Positions 52,233-61,786 of a DNA stretch of 64,000 bases are shown in pieces (within the stretch, counting starts at the first letter, position 1; each line of letters opens with the position of its first letter). A program made the position numbers and the translations under genes. The DNA comes from CAZMCC01 sp964564695 (lineage in GTDB: Bacteria > Planctomycetota > Phycisphaerae > Phycisphaerales > UBA1924): assembly GCA_964564695.1 (NCBI GenBank), contig CAZMCC010000003.1, positions 13,629 through 77,628 of the forward strand, read 5' to 3'. The notes below the pieces were generated by a model that was given only the letters and a program-made list of their open reading frames with translations, did not search any database and was not told the origin of the DNA.

Positions 52233-52934
52233 TTACGGCATCTCGGCCGGACGAAGACCGAACGTTGGTCCGGGAACCTCGCCCAGCGCCTTGGCCCGCT
52301 CGACGACCTTGGGGTCGGTCGGGTCGAGGTAGTAGACCATGCGGAGGCGGTCGACGGCCTTCTTCTCGGCCTTCTCAGAGGTGTAGAAGTCCGCAAGGAG
52401 CATGTGGATCTTCTTGTCGGTGCCGCCTTCGAGGCGGCTGGCGGTGATGAGGGCCTGCTCGGCCTGGTCGGCGTCGCCCACCTTTCGGGCGTAATCGGCG
52501 AGGCGGAGGTAGTCGCTGGTGGCGCCGCGGCCGACGATCCGCTCGCGGAGGACGCGGTACAGCTCGTCCTTGCGGTTGGTGGCGACGAGCGAGTCGGCGA
52601 AGCCCTCGAGGTATTCGTCGGAGGCGGGGCGGATTGAGTAGGCGACGAACAGTTTCTCGCGCCCGAGATCGGGCTGGCCGTTCTTCACCAGGGCCCGCCC
52701 GAGGTTGTAGTTGGCCCGGGCGTCCTGGGGCTTGAGCTCGTAATACTCGGTGTAGTCCGCGACGGCCTTGGCGTAGTCGCCTTCGACATAGGCCCGGTCG
52801 CCGGCCTCACGCACGGCGAGATCGGAACGGCCGTTGCTGCTGCTCTCGCACCCGGTGAGCACGAAGACCGCGGCGGCGAGGAGGGCAAGGGCGACGAGTG
52901 GGTAGAGAAATCGGGGGGAGCGGGGCGTTGGCAT
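52233..52934 (-). CDS. TPR-containing lipoprotein
   Basis: The 233-residue protein begins with a lipoprotein signal (LLAAAVFVLTGCESSS, modified Cys at about 28). TPR pairs follow: GDRAYVEGDYAKAVADYTEY, ARANYNLGRALVKNGQPDLG and ADYARKVGDADQAEQALITA. It ends with MVYYLDPTDPKVVERAKALG. The ATG at 52934 is chosen because it gives a complete signal peptide; the longer upstream frame is non-coding. It is probably an envelope scaffold for a protein complex. The next gene is divergent. Confidence 0.85.
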   Translation of the reverse strand: MPTPRSPRFLYPLVALALLAAAVFVLTGCESSSNGRSDLAVREAGDRAYVEGDYAKAVADYTEYYELKPQDARANYNLGRALVKNGQPDLGREKLFVAYSIRPASDEYLEGFADSLVATNRKDELYRVLRERIVGRGATSDYLRLADYARKVGDADQAEQALITASRLEGGTDKKIHMLLADFYTSEKAEKKAVDRLRMVYYLDPTDPKVVERAKALGEVPGPTFGLRPAEMP

Positions 52935-53051
52935 GGTGCCAAGATTATCGGGGTCGAGGGGTCCGGGGCGTTGGAAACCGAGGGGGCGGGTTGGGAGTGG
53001 CGGCGGAGGCGGTGGGCCGGGAGATCGCGATTGGGAGCGGCGGGTTGGAAC

Positions 53052-53441
53052 ATGGTGCTGCTGCGGCACGACCTGCCGGACGGGTCGTGGCACTTTGACT
53101 GGATGCTTGAGCGGGCCACGGCCGCCGACGCGGGGCTGCTCACGTTTCGCCTTGAGGAGCGTCCCGAAGCGGTGGGGGTTGGAGGGACGATCGCGGGCGA
53201 GCGGCTTGGAGTGCACCGGCGTGAATACCTCACATATGAGGGTGAGGTGTCGGGCGGGCGCGGGCGGGTGACACGGGCGGCCGCGGGGCGGTGTGCGGTG
53301 ACGCGCGATGAGGCAGGGGTGGTGGAGTTCGAGGCCGCGTTCGAGGGGGGAGGGCTCGGTCGGTGGCGGGGAGCGCCGGCGGAGCGGGTGGGCGGGGGGG
53401 GCGGGGGGGCGGGGGGGTGGGTGCTGGGGCGGATCGGGTGA
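53052..53441 (+). CDS. LigD N-terminal (phosphoesterase-like) domain protein
   Basis: The 129-residue protein reads MVLLRHDLPDGSWHFDWMLE, then TFRLEERPEAV, GERLGVHRREYLTYEGEVSG and GRGRVTRAAAGRC. The RHD-x7-H-DWMLE and the HRREYLTYEG--SGGRG pattern match stand-alone domains related to the N-terminal 3'-phosphoesterase of DNA ligase D. The catalytic His residues of the full enzyme are only partly present. A Gly-rich tail (GGGGGGAGG) closes the frame. The true role may be DNA end processing or unrelated binding. Confidence 0.65.
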   Translation: MVLLRHDLPDGSWHFDWMLERATAADAGLLTFRLEERPEAVGVGGTIAGERLGVHRREYLTYEGEVSGGRGRVTRAAAGRCAVTRDEAGVVEFEAAFEGGGLGRWRGAPAERVGGGGGGAGGWVLGRIG

Positions 53442-53588
53442 AAATGTCTTGGCGCGCGGGGAGGCCCGTGCGATGATTGATGCAGCGGGCAAATCGCCCG
53501 CCGGCGCGGGTCGGACGTTCGTCCACAGGACCCCAGAGCGCCCCGGATAGCCCCCTGGGAAGAGATAGAGACATCTCGGAGGCCACTC

Positions 53589-53906
53589 ATGGAGCAGATT
53601 GGCGGAAACGGCGCGAAGCCCGAAGGCGTAGAAGCTCGGCCCGTGATCAAGTCGTTTGAGAAGACGGGCGGGGCCGTGAGCGCGGCGCAGTGGAAGCGTG
53701 CGTGTAGCAACACGGGGACGGGCGCGACGCACGTCAAGAGCTTCCACACCAAGCTCTCGGGCGAGGCGCTCGAGAACATGGACCGGCAGATCAACGAGTG
53801 GCTCGACGCCCACCCCGAGCTCGACGTGAAGTTCGTGACCACGTCGATCGGGGAGTGGATCGGGAAGGTCAAAGAAGACAACATGATCGTGTCTGTATGG
53901 GTTTGA
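53589..53906 (+). CDS. conserved planctomycete-type small protein
   Basis: The 105-residue protein has a variable start (MEQIGGNGAKPEGVEARP) and a well-defined C-terminal core: VKSFHTKLSGEALENMDRQI, NEWLDAHPELDVKFVTTSIG and EWIGKVKEDNMIVSVWV. I recognise the core pattern as a conserved small protein of planctomycetes of unknown function. It stands alone between the LigD-like and AsnB genes. The predicted alpha-beta fold is dodecin-like in size but not in sequence. Confidence 0.8.
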   Translation: MEQIGGNGAKPEGVEARPVIKSFEKTGGAVSAAQWKRACSNTGTGATHVKSFHTKLSGEALENMDRQINEWLDAHPELDVKFVTTSIGEWIGKVKEDNMIVSVWV

Positions 53907-53911
53907 GGGAG

Positions 53912-54063
53912 GGGGCAGGGGTCCGGGACTAGGGACTAGGGGGGGCGGAGGTCAGTGCCGCTGCGTGGGGCCGCGGGGGTGTCTCACGCGCAAGAACAAC
54001 TGCTGGGATCTTCACCCTGACCCCTGGCCCTGATCCCCGGCCCCTCTATCCGATAGCTGGGGG
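53912..54063. repeat. G-rich GGGACTAGGG repeat and short gap
   Basis: GGGGTCCGGGACTAGGGACTAG lies at about 53918-53939, related to the tandem run at 9131-9207. The rest holds a pyrimidine-rich segment (ACCCTGACCCCTGGCCCTGA) and no gene. Confidence 0.5.
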
Positions 54064-55983
54064 ATGTGCGGGATTGTCGGCGTTGCGGTTCGGGGCGGGG
54101 GGCGTGTGTCGCTGCGCGACGAGCGTGCGGCGGCGATGCGCGATGCGCTCGCGCACCGGGGGCCGGACGGGGCGGGGTTGTGGCGGTCGCACGACGGCCA
54201 AGTGGTGCTGGCGCACCGGCGGCTCGCGGTGATCGACCTCTCGCCCGCGGGGGCTCAGCCGATGCTGAGCCGGTGCGGGCGATTCGCGTGCGTGTACAAC
54301 GGGGAGCTGTACAACGACGCCGAGCTGCGGCGCGAGCTTGAGGGCGCGGGGTTCGCGTTCAGGACGCGGAGCGACACCGAGACACTCCTGGCCGCGTGGT
54401 CGGCGTGGGGGATGGCGGCGCTGTCGCGACTCCGCGGCATGTTCGCGCTGGCGATGTACGACACCTTTGAGCGGCGGCTGGTGCTCGCGCGCGATCCCCT
54501 GGGGATCAAGCCGCTGGTGTGGTGGGCGGGACCGACGGGCGACGGGCCGAGCGTGGTGTTCGCGAGCGAGGCGCAGGCGGTGCTGGCGCACCCCGACGTG
54601 CCGGCGCGCCCGGACCTCGTCACGCTCTCGGCGTACCTGACGTCCATCCGCGTGACGCTCGGCGACCGCACGATGTTCGAGGGGATCCGCACGGTGCGCC
54701 CCGGTGAGGCGATCGAGGTTGACCTGCGGCGAGCCGACGCGTCGTCGTCCTCGATTCGGCGGGTGACGTACTGGCGCGGCGTGAGCGCGGGGCGCGGCCA
54801 GTCACTGAGCGACGCGGCGGCGGCGGTGCGGACGGCCGTGAGCGACTCGGTGCGCGTGCACCTGCGGAGCGATGTGCCGGTGTGCGCCCTGCTCAGCGGC
54901 GGGCTGGACAGCTCGGCGGTGGTGGCGGAGGCGCGGGGGCACCAGACGATCGGGACGTACTGCTCGGGGACTCCGGCTGCTGATGGAGACCCCCCCGCCC
55001 GCAGCGACCTCGAATGGGCCGCGAGCACGGCCGAGGAACTCGGCGTGCGCCACACGGCGGCGCCGGTCGATCGGGCGATGTTCCTGGAGCGATGGCCGGA
55101 CATGGTGGCGCGGATGGGCGTGCCGCTGGGGACGCCCAATGAAGTAGCGATCAACGAGGTGGCCCGACGCCTGCGTGCCGACGGCTGCGTGGTGGCGCTC
55201 TCGGGTGAAGGGGCCGACGAGGTGTTTGGCGGGTACGAAGCGCCGATGAACGCCGCGTGGGCCTGGGCCAGCGGATCGCCGGTTGCCAGCGGCGGCCTGG
55301 ATCACCTCGACAGTGCGGCGTGGGTTCGGCGCGACGTGAAGGCGTCGCTGCTGCGCCCCGGCGTGTGGCGGGCCCTGGAGAACGACGCGGCCCTGGTGGG
55401 CGAGTACGAGCGCGAGTTCGACGCGTGCATCGATGAGTGCGCGGGCGGTGGAGGCGGGGCGGCGGTCGACGCCGAGATCCGCTGGCAGGCGCGGCTGCGA
55501 ATGCTGCGCCGCGTCAATCTCACCGGCCTGCTCTCACGCCTCGACACGGCGACGATGCTCGAAGGGGTCGAGGGGCGCACGCCGCTGGCGGACCGGGTGG
55601 TGGTGGAGGCGGGGGAGGGGTTGGGGATGGATGTGAAGTGGGGGGGAAGAAGGCATCAAGGCAACCCCCGCGAGGCATCGAGGCATCAAGCAGGAGCGAG
55701 CATGCCGCAGGGGAAGCTCGTGCTGCGCGAGGCGTATCGGGGGGTGGTGCCGGACGCGGTAATCGGGCGACCGAAGGCGAGCTTTCCGCTGCCGTTTGAG
55801 CGGTGGCTCGGGGATGAGAGTGCGGCGTGGCTCGAGGCGTCGGCGCTGGCGCACGAGGTGTTCGAGCCCGGGACCCTGCGTGGGGTGATCGACGCCCTGC
55901 GCGCCGGGCAGGGGAACCAGGTGTGGACGCTGGCGTGGCCGATGACCAACGTGGCCCTGTGGGGGCAGCGATGGTGGGGGTAG
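54064..55983 (+). CDS. asnB: asparagine synthetase (glutamine-hydrolysing), second copy
   Basis: The 639-residue paralog keeps the catalytic Cys2 (MCGIVGVAV), LAHRGPDGAGLW, LAHRRLAVIDLSPAGAQPML, VYNGELYND, the PP-loop ALLSGGLDSSAVVAEA and LSGEGADEVFGGYEA. Compared with the copy at 41888 the synthetase half is diverged and has a Gly-rich loop. It also has an inserted segment at about 530-546 (GRRHQGNPREASRHQAGAS) made of GGCATC(A/G)AG repeats. The product may amidate a different acceptor. The start lies directly behind a GGGGG run. The tRNA-Thr gene follows in the opposite direction. Confidence 0.88.
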   Translation: MCGIVGVAVRGGGRVSLRDERAAAMRDALAHRGPDGAGLWRSHDGQVVLAHRRLAVIDLSPAGAQPMLSRCGRFACVYNGELYNDAELRRELEGAGFAFRTRSDTETLLAAWSAWGMAALSRLRGMFALAMYDTFERRLVLARDPLGIKPLVWWAGPTGDGPSVVFASEAQAVLAHPDVPARPDLVTLSAYLTSIRVTLGDRTMFEGIRTVRPGEAIEVDLRRADASSSSIRRVTYWRGVSAGRGQSLSDAAAAVRTAVSDSVRVHLRSDVPVCALLSGGLDSSAVVAEARGHQTIGTYCSGTPAADGDPPARSDLEWAASTAEELGVRHTAAPVDRAMFLERWPDMVARMGVPLGTPNEVAINEVARRLRADGCVVALSGEGADEVFGGYEAPMNAAWAWASGSPVASGGLDHLDSAAWVRRDVKASLLRPGVWRALENDAALVGEYEREFDACIDECAGGGGGAAVDAEIRWQARLRMLRRVNLTGLLSRLDTATMLEGVEGRTPLADRVVVEAGEGLGMDVKWGGRRHQGNPREASRHQAGASMPQGKLVLREAYRGVVPDAVIGRPKASFPLPFERWLGDESAAWLEASALAHEVFEPGTLRGVIDALRAGQGNQVWTLAWPMTNVALWGQRWWG

Positions 55984-55996
55984 TGGCGAAGGAAAC

Positions 55997-56024
55997 CCGG
56001 ACCTTCGCCGAGCCTCAGGTCCGG
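55997..56024. repeat. palindromic repeat family E, copy 2
   Basis: CCGGACCT and AGGTCCGG arms, 12-base loop, between the asnB stop and tRNA-Thr. A near-identical element lies at 26770-26795. It may stop transcription from both sides. Confidence 0.7.
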
Positions 56025-56037
56025 CGTCCAAAATCAA

Positions 56038-56110
56038 AGCCACCGAAAGGATTCGAACCTTCGACCGTCGCTTTACAAAAGCGATGCTCTACCAACTGAG
56101 CTACGGTGGC
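56038..56110 (-). tRNA. tRNA-Thr (TGT anticodon)
   Basis: The 73-base cloverleaf has acceptor GCCACCG/CGGTGGC, D arm GCTCAGTTGGTAGAGC, anticodon stem TCGCT/AGCGA with loop TTTGTAA and anticodon TGT at 56075-56077, T arm GGTTCGAATCC and discriminator T. No CCA is encoded. Confidence 0.95.
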
Positions 56111-56211
56111 ACGGATCGCCGGAATCAGGGAATGATAACGCGGTGTTTTCGGGCAGATGGGGGGGACGGTGGACTCCCGGGGCGGTTCTCGCATAAAGTC
56201 GCCCCCAGCAC

Positions 56212-56294
56212 GGGCGCGTGCCGGAGCGGTCAAACGGGCCAGACTGTAAATCTGGTGGCTTACGCCTACGGGGGTTCGAGTCCCTCCGCGCCCA
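56212..56294 (+). tRNA. tRNA-Tyr (GTA anticodon)
   Basis: The 83-base gene is a class II tRNA with a long variable arm (TGGCTTACGCCTAC). The acceptor is GGGCGCG/CGCGCCC, the anticodon stem CCAGA/TCTGG, the anticodon GTA at 56246-56248, the T arm GGGTTCGAGTCCC and the discriminator A. No CCA is encoded. Confidence 0.95.
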
Positions 56295-56331
56295 TTTTCA
56301 CGGTTTCTACAGCATTGCACGAAGGTGCCAA

Positions 56332-56355
56332 CCCGCAGCCATCTGCGGGTTTTTC
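56332..56355 (+). terminator. terminator of tRNA-Tyr
   Basis: CCCGCAG, CCAT, CTGCGGG, then TTTTTC: a 7-bp stem and T-run 38 bases after the tRNA end. Confidence 0.85.
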
Positions 56356-56366
56356 ATTGGGGTGGG

Positions 56367-56646
56367 CTATTTCGCGCGGCGCGTCAGCTTGATCACCGTC
56401 GCGTACGGGTCCCTTTTCGCCGGCGGCGTGATGGTCAGGTTGCCGGGGTCGACTGTCTTTCGATTGTCGTAGCGGAGTTCGCCAAGGGACGAATCGAGCA
56501 GGCCCGCGTCGGCTTCCCAGGTACCTTGCCACTGGACCCGGATCGGTCTGTCGCCGGGGGGCCACGAGACCACATGGATGAACGCGGCGTCGCCCGATTG
56601 TGTCTGCGTGGTGTACGCGACAAGGCCGTCGGCGGACGTTACGCGC
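56367..56646 (-). pseudogene. C-terminal fragment of a secreted hydrolase-like gene
   Basis: The minus strand encodes APNLRVTSADGLVAYTTQTQ, then SGDAAFIHVVSWPPGDRPIR, LDSSLGELRYDNRKTV and PPAKRDPYATVIKL, ending in TAG. The pattern resembles the C-terminal part of fucosidase-type glycoside hydrolases (HV--WP-D and DP-ATVI-L). There is no start or catalytic part. Its beginning runs straight on, in a different frame, from the truncated efflux-pump fragment upstream. Confidence 0.55.
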
Positions 56647-57625
56647 AGGTTCGGAGCGGCACGGTCGCGTAGATGGGGGCGAGGCGGACGACCATCTCGT
56701 AGCGGCGGACGCCCTGGCTGACCTCGGCGACGGTTTCGCCGTAGAGGGCCTGCTGCACCTGCTCGGCGGCGGCGCCGGGGGAGAGTCCGGCGGCGGCGAG
56801 GTCCTGCGGGCGGTAGCGGATGGGGAGGGAGGTGATCATGACCTCGCGGTTTGCGGCGACGTCGCGGGTGCCGGGGATGGCGCGGAGCTGGGCCTCGATG
56901 TCTTTGGCGAGGGTGCGGAGCGTGTTGAGGTCTTCGCCGTAGACGTTGATGGCGATGGCGGCGGGGGTGCCGGAGAGGACGTGGCTGAGGCGGTGCTCGA
57001 TAGGCTGGCCGATCATCGTGGTGACGCCGGGGATGTTGGCGATGATGCGGTCGATGGATGCGCGGACGAGTTCCTGGTCGGCGCCGGGCTTCATGGTGAC
57101 TTCGACTTCGGAGCTGCTGACGGGCTCGGCGTGCTCGTCGCGCTCGGCGCGCCCGGTGCGGCGCGTGACGCTCTGGATGCCCTCGATGTCGGCGAGGCGG
57201 GACTCGATGCCCAGAGCGAGGCGGTTGCTCTCGGCGAGAGAGGTGCCGGGAGGGGCCATGAGGAAGACGGTGAACGTGCCCTCCTTGAAGGCGGGGAGGA
57301 AGGAGGTGCCGAAGGTGGTGGCGAGCGCGAGGGAGAGGAGGGTGAGCAGGCCGGCGCCACCGACCGCGCCAAACCGGCCGTCGAGCTCGAGGGGGGTGAG
57401 GCGTTCGAGGGCGGCTTCGACGCTTGCGCGGGCCACGCTCCGGTTCGCCTCGGCTCGGGCGATGGCCTGGCGGTTGGCGTTGAGGACCGGCAACGGCAGG
57501 CTGAGTCCCATCAGCACCTGGTCCTGGCCGTCTTCGAGCCCGTAGCCCGGGCCGATTTGGAGGTCGGGGTATTGCTTGCGGATCTCGAGCTCAAAGGTTC
57601 TCTCGGCGACCTCGTACTCGGCCAT
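56639..57625 (-). pseudogene. fusion of CzcC/CusC-type and CzcA/CusA-type fragments
   Basis: The 328-codon frame joins two unrelated parts. Codons about 1-74 (EYEVAERTFELEIRKQYPDL, LMGLSLPLPVLNANRQAIAR) are a coiled-coil segment of an outer-membrane efflux channel. Codons about 76-318 are the periplasmic part of an RND pump of the heavy-metal family (FLPAFKEGTFTVFLMAPPGT, SRLADIEGIQSVTRRTGRAE, INVYGEDLNTLRTLAKDIEA). The membrane helices that should flank the pump part are missing, and the end is cut at the hydrolase fragment. A deletion therefore merged the first and last genes of a czcCBA-type operon and removed czcB entirely. Confidence 0.85.
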
Positions 57626-57926
57626 AGCGATGAGCAGCGCGGGGCTGCGCGGGGTTGAAGACCAGGGCCACGAGTTCGGCCTCGGGGAGCGTCACGCCGT
57701 CGGCCAGGTCGAACGGTGCGGGGGTCGCAGATCGGGCCGCGAGGGCGGCCGCGAATTCGCGGACCTCGGGGGACGGGGGCGTGCGTGCCAGGAACGTGGC
57801 CCGGTCCGCGTCGATGTCGAGGGGCCGGGCCTCGTACGTCTTGCATCCCCCCGCGATCACGACGAGCGCGAGGGTGGGGAGGAGCACGTGTGACGCTCGC
57901 GGGCGGTGGAGGGGGGGATTGGGCAT
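57591..57926 (-). pseudogene. N-terminal fragment of CzcC/CusC-type efflux lipoprotein
   Basis: ATG at 57926 starts a lipoprotein signal (LALVVIAGGCKTYEARPLDI) and the first helical part (EVREFAAALAARS, LPEAELVALVFNPAQPRAAH) of an outer-membrane channel. After about codon 90 the frame shifts relative to the remaining channel segment at 57625. An internal deletion has removed most of the channel. It belongs with the fusion fragment at 56639. Confidence 0.75.
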
Positions 57927-58091
57927 GGAGATCGCTCGGGACGGGTGCGGGCGGCCGGTCGCGGTGCGGGGGCACCGGCCGAATGGCCGTGAGTAGACGA
58001 ATGTGGATGAGCGGGCCGCGGTATGCGGCGCTGGCGCGAGCGGTCAGCGTGGCCGACAGCGCGCAGGGTCAAGCACGAGGGGTGCGACCGA

Positions 58092-58550
58092 CTAGATTCT
58101 GAGGCGGGTTGTTTCGAGGGCACGCGTCTGAGCGCGGTTCCCTGAGTGCGGCGACGTCGGCGCAGTGCGCATGACGGGTGTGGACAAATTGGCCCAGATC
58201 AGGCCGGTCGCGACGGGCATCGGCGTCGTGTCTGTGGATCCGAGAGTCGGCCGCTCGCCGGGGCGATGCGCCGGGGGCCGCGGGTCCGACGGCGTGGGCA
58301 CGTGCACGTGGCAGTCGCAGGGTGGGGGAGGCACGAGGCCGGAAACGGCTTCGCCCGAATCGTGGCCGCAGCAGGCGTCGGCGGACCCAACGGCGAGGTC
58401 GACATCTTCGCCCTGGGAGTCGCCACAGGTGTCGGCGGTGGGCAGGGCGCACTCGTTCCAGCTTCCCGCGCTCAGGCAGGCCACACGGGTCGGCCCCCAT
58501 GCCGCGACAACCTGCGCGAGCAGCAGCACGAGCGCGGTCAGGCGGGCCAT
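58092..58550 (-). CDS. secreted Cys/His-rich protein of metal-efflux operon
   Basis: The 152-residue protein has a signal peptide (MARLTALVLLLAQVVAAWG) and Cys/His clusters (ACCGHDSGEA and PCDCHVHVPTP) that could bind metal. It ends in LETTRLRI. It lies just upstream of the efflux-gene remnants and is therefore probably the first gene of the former metal-resistance operon. The ATG at 58550 gives the best signal peptide; an upstream ATG adds 16 residues. Its only visible partners are broken, so the present role is uncertain. Confidence 0.65.
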   Translation of the reverse strand: MARLTALVLLLAQVVAAWGPTRVACLSAGSWNECALPTADTCGDSQGEDVDLAVGSADACCGHDSGEAVSGLVPPPPCDCHVHVPTPSDPRPPAHRPGERPTLGSTDTTPMPVATGLIWANLSTPVMRTAPTSPHSGNRAQTRALETTRLRI

Positions 58551-58718
58551 GGGATGTGCGTTGCTGAGCAGCATCGGCGGCAAGAGTGTACGCGGCACGG
58601 GGCGGAGCGGGTTCGGTCGATCTCCCCGCCGGAACGGGTCTTTCCCGCACCGACCGGGGCGCTCGGCTTCTCATCGGTCAATCGGCCCCGGCGGGCGAGC
58701 GTTGTTTCTGCGCGATCC

Positions 58719-60152
<1,434 letters not shown>

Positions 60153-60271
60153 TGGTCGCTCCTGCCGGGCCGACTCCACGCCCGAGCGTGCGGAAGCGAG
60201 CCTAGCGCGGCCGCGTGCAACACGCGGACTTCGCCGGCGGAGGTCAGAATGTCTGAGGCCGGTGGATCGCG

Positions 60272-61786
60272 TTACGGCGAGCAGCCCAGCACGTCGGTGA
60301 ACCACGAGTTGACGTACGACGACACGTCGGTCGAGTTGACGATGCCGTTGTCGTCATAGTCGGTCGCGGTTCCGCCGCTGATGACGTCCATGAACCAGTC
60401 GTTGAGGTAGCGCGAGACGTCGGTGGAGTTCACGACGCCGTTGAGGTCCCAGTCGGCGGCGCAGAACGTGGGGTAAAAGGAGACATCGATGGCGTTGACA
60501 ACGCCGTCGTAAACGACGTCGAACATGGAGAAGCTGAGCCCCAGGTCGGGCACGCTGACCTGGCCGTTCACCAGGCCGTCGGCATCGGCGGCGGTTCCGT
60601 CGTTGACGCTGATGTACTGGGCGACCCTGTCGGCGTCGTTGACGTTGGTGATGCCGTCGCCGTTGACGTCGCCGTGGGGCATGGCGAAGGCGACGTCGGT
60701 CCAGGCATAGAGGCCGGCGGCGGAATCGGAGTACGAGGTTCCGACGATCCCGATGGCCGAGTAGAACTCGGGGATGCGATAATCGGAGGCGGACTTCTTG
60801 CTCCATCGCCCGGCGAGGACGGAGGCGGTGGCGGAGATCCCGCCGTAGAGGCCGCTGGCGCCGTTGATGACGTCCTGGAGCGCTTCCTCCATCGAGAAGT
60901 GGTTCCCGACGTCAAGGTCGATGGGCTGCTGAGCCTGGCCGGTGAGCATGGAGGCGCCGGCGGGCGTGAGCGGGTAGACGAGCGACACCGTCGTGCGGTT
61001 GCTCGGCGCGGAGTACGACCAGCGGAGAGTGACCCACGGGTCATAGAGACCCGGGGCCGATCCGCCGAAGGTCGCGCTGGCGCCCGCGTAGCCGGCGGCA
61101 CGCGGGAAGTACCGCCCGCGGAGCTTCCAGGTCTCACCGGGCTCGAAGCGGCCATCGCCGTCGTCGCCCGAGAGGATCGTGGTGGCGTGGCAGCCGCACC
61201 AGGCGAGGGCGAAGTCCTCACCGGAGCGCTCGAAGTAGGGCGGGGTGAAGAAGTCGAAGTCGCGATCGGTGAGGGAGCCGGACTCCGGGGTGCGCTCGGC
61301 GAGGATGCCGATGGGCTTGGTGGAGAAGCGTCCGAGGTTGCCCAGCACGCGGACCCGCGCGGGGTTGGGGAGCTGCCCGCCGGTGTCGGGGTCGTTATCG
61401 ATGTCGAACTCGATGAAGCCGAAGAGCGGGCTGGGCCCGTAGCGGTACGGGTCAAACGGCTGGCCGTTGAGCCCCAGCGGGCCGGGCGGGTTGAGCAGGC
61501 CGACGAACTCGGCGTCGATCCGCACGAGCTGGGCGGGGACGTAGACCGCGGAGCCGATGAACGGGTCGCCGCCGGGCGTCGTCATCGTCCATCCGCGGAG
61601 CGTCAGCTCGAGGAGGTCGGGGAGGACGGCGGTGGGGGGGATCGGTCCATCGTTATTCTGGTCGGTGCGGCGCAGCGTGGCGTCGCCGGCCGGGTCCGAG
61701 ATCTGAGCGCGGGCGCCCGACGCGAGCGCGACGATCACGCACCAGGGCACCAGCACGATCAGGCAACGTCGGGTCGGAGTGGTCAT
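60272..61786 (-). CDS. secreted protein with duplicated dockerin-like tail
   Basis: The 504-residue protein has a signal peptide (CLIVLVPWCVIVALASGARA). A beta-rich domain follows with FGFIEFDIDNDPDTGGQLPN, an element common in choice-of-anchor proteins, and CGCHATTILSGDDGDG. EF-hand-like segments come next (AMPHGDVNGDGITNVNDADR) and then two dockerin-like units at the end (ADWDLNGVVNSTDVSRYLND and TDYDDNGIVNSTDVSSYVNS, each followed by WF-D). Its ATG overlaps the stop of the NtrC-type regulator (ATGA), so it is the third gene of a kinase-regulator-secreted protein unit. The ligand of the tail is unknown. Confidence 0.85.
   Translation of the reverse strand: MTTPTRRCLIVLVPWCVIVALASGARAQISDPAGDATLRRTDQNNDGPIPPTAVLPDLLELTLRGWTMTTPGGDPFIGSAVYVPAQLVRIDAEFVGLLNPPGPLGLNGQPFDPYRYGPSPLFGFIEFDIDNDPDTGGQLPNPARVRVLGNLGRFSTKPIGILAERTPESGSLTDRDFDFFTPPYFERSGEDFALAWCGCHATTILSGDDGDGRFEPGETWKLRGRYFPRAAGYAGASATFGGSAPGLYDPWVTLRWSYSAPSNRTTVSLVYPLTPAGASMLTGQAQQPIDLDVGNHFSMEEALQDVINGASGLYGGISATASVLAGRWSKKSASDYRIPEFYSAIGIVGTSYSDSAAGLYAWTDVAFAMPHGDVNGDGITNVNDADRVAQYISVNDGTAADADGLVNGQVSVPDLGLSFSMFDVVYDGVVNAIDVSFYPTFCAADWDLNGVVNSTDVSRYLNDWFMDVISGGTATDYDDNGIVNSTDVSSYVNSWFTDVLGCSP

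Noticed and set aside
52935..53813. long N-terminal extension of the TPR lipoprotein frame
   Set aside because: It is Pro/Arg-rich and antisense to two other genes. The ATG at 52934 gives a complete lipoprotein signal.
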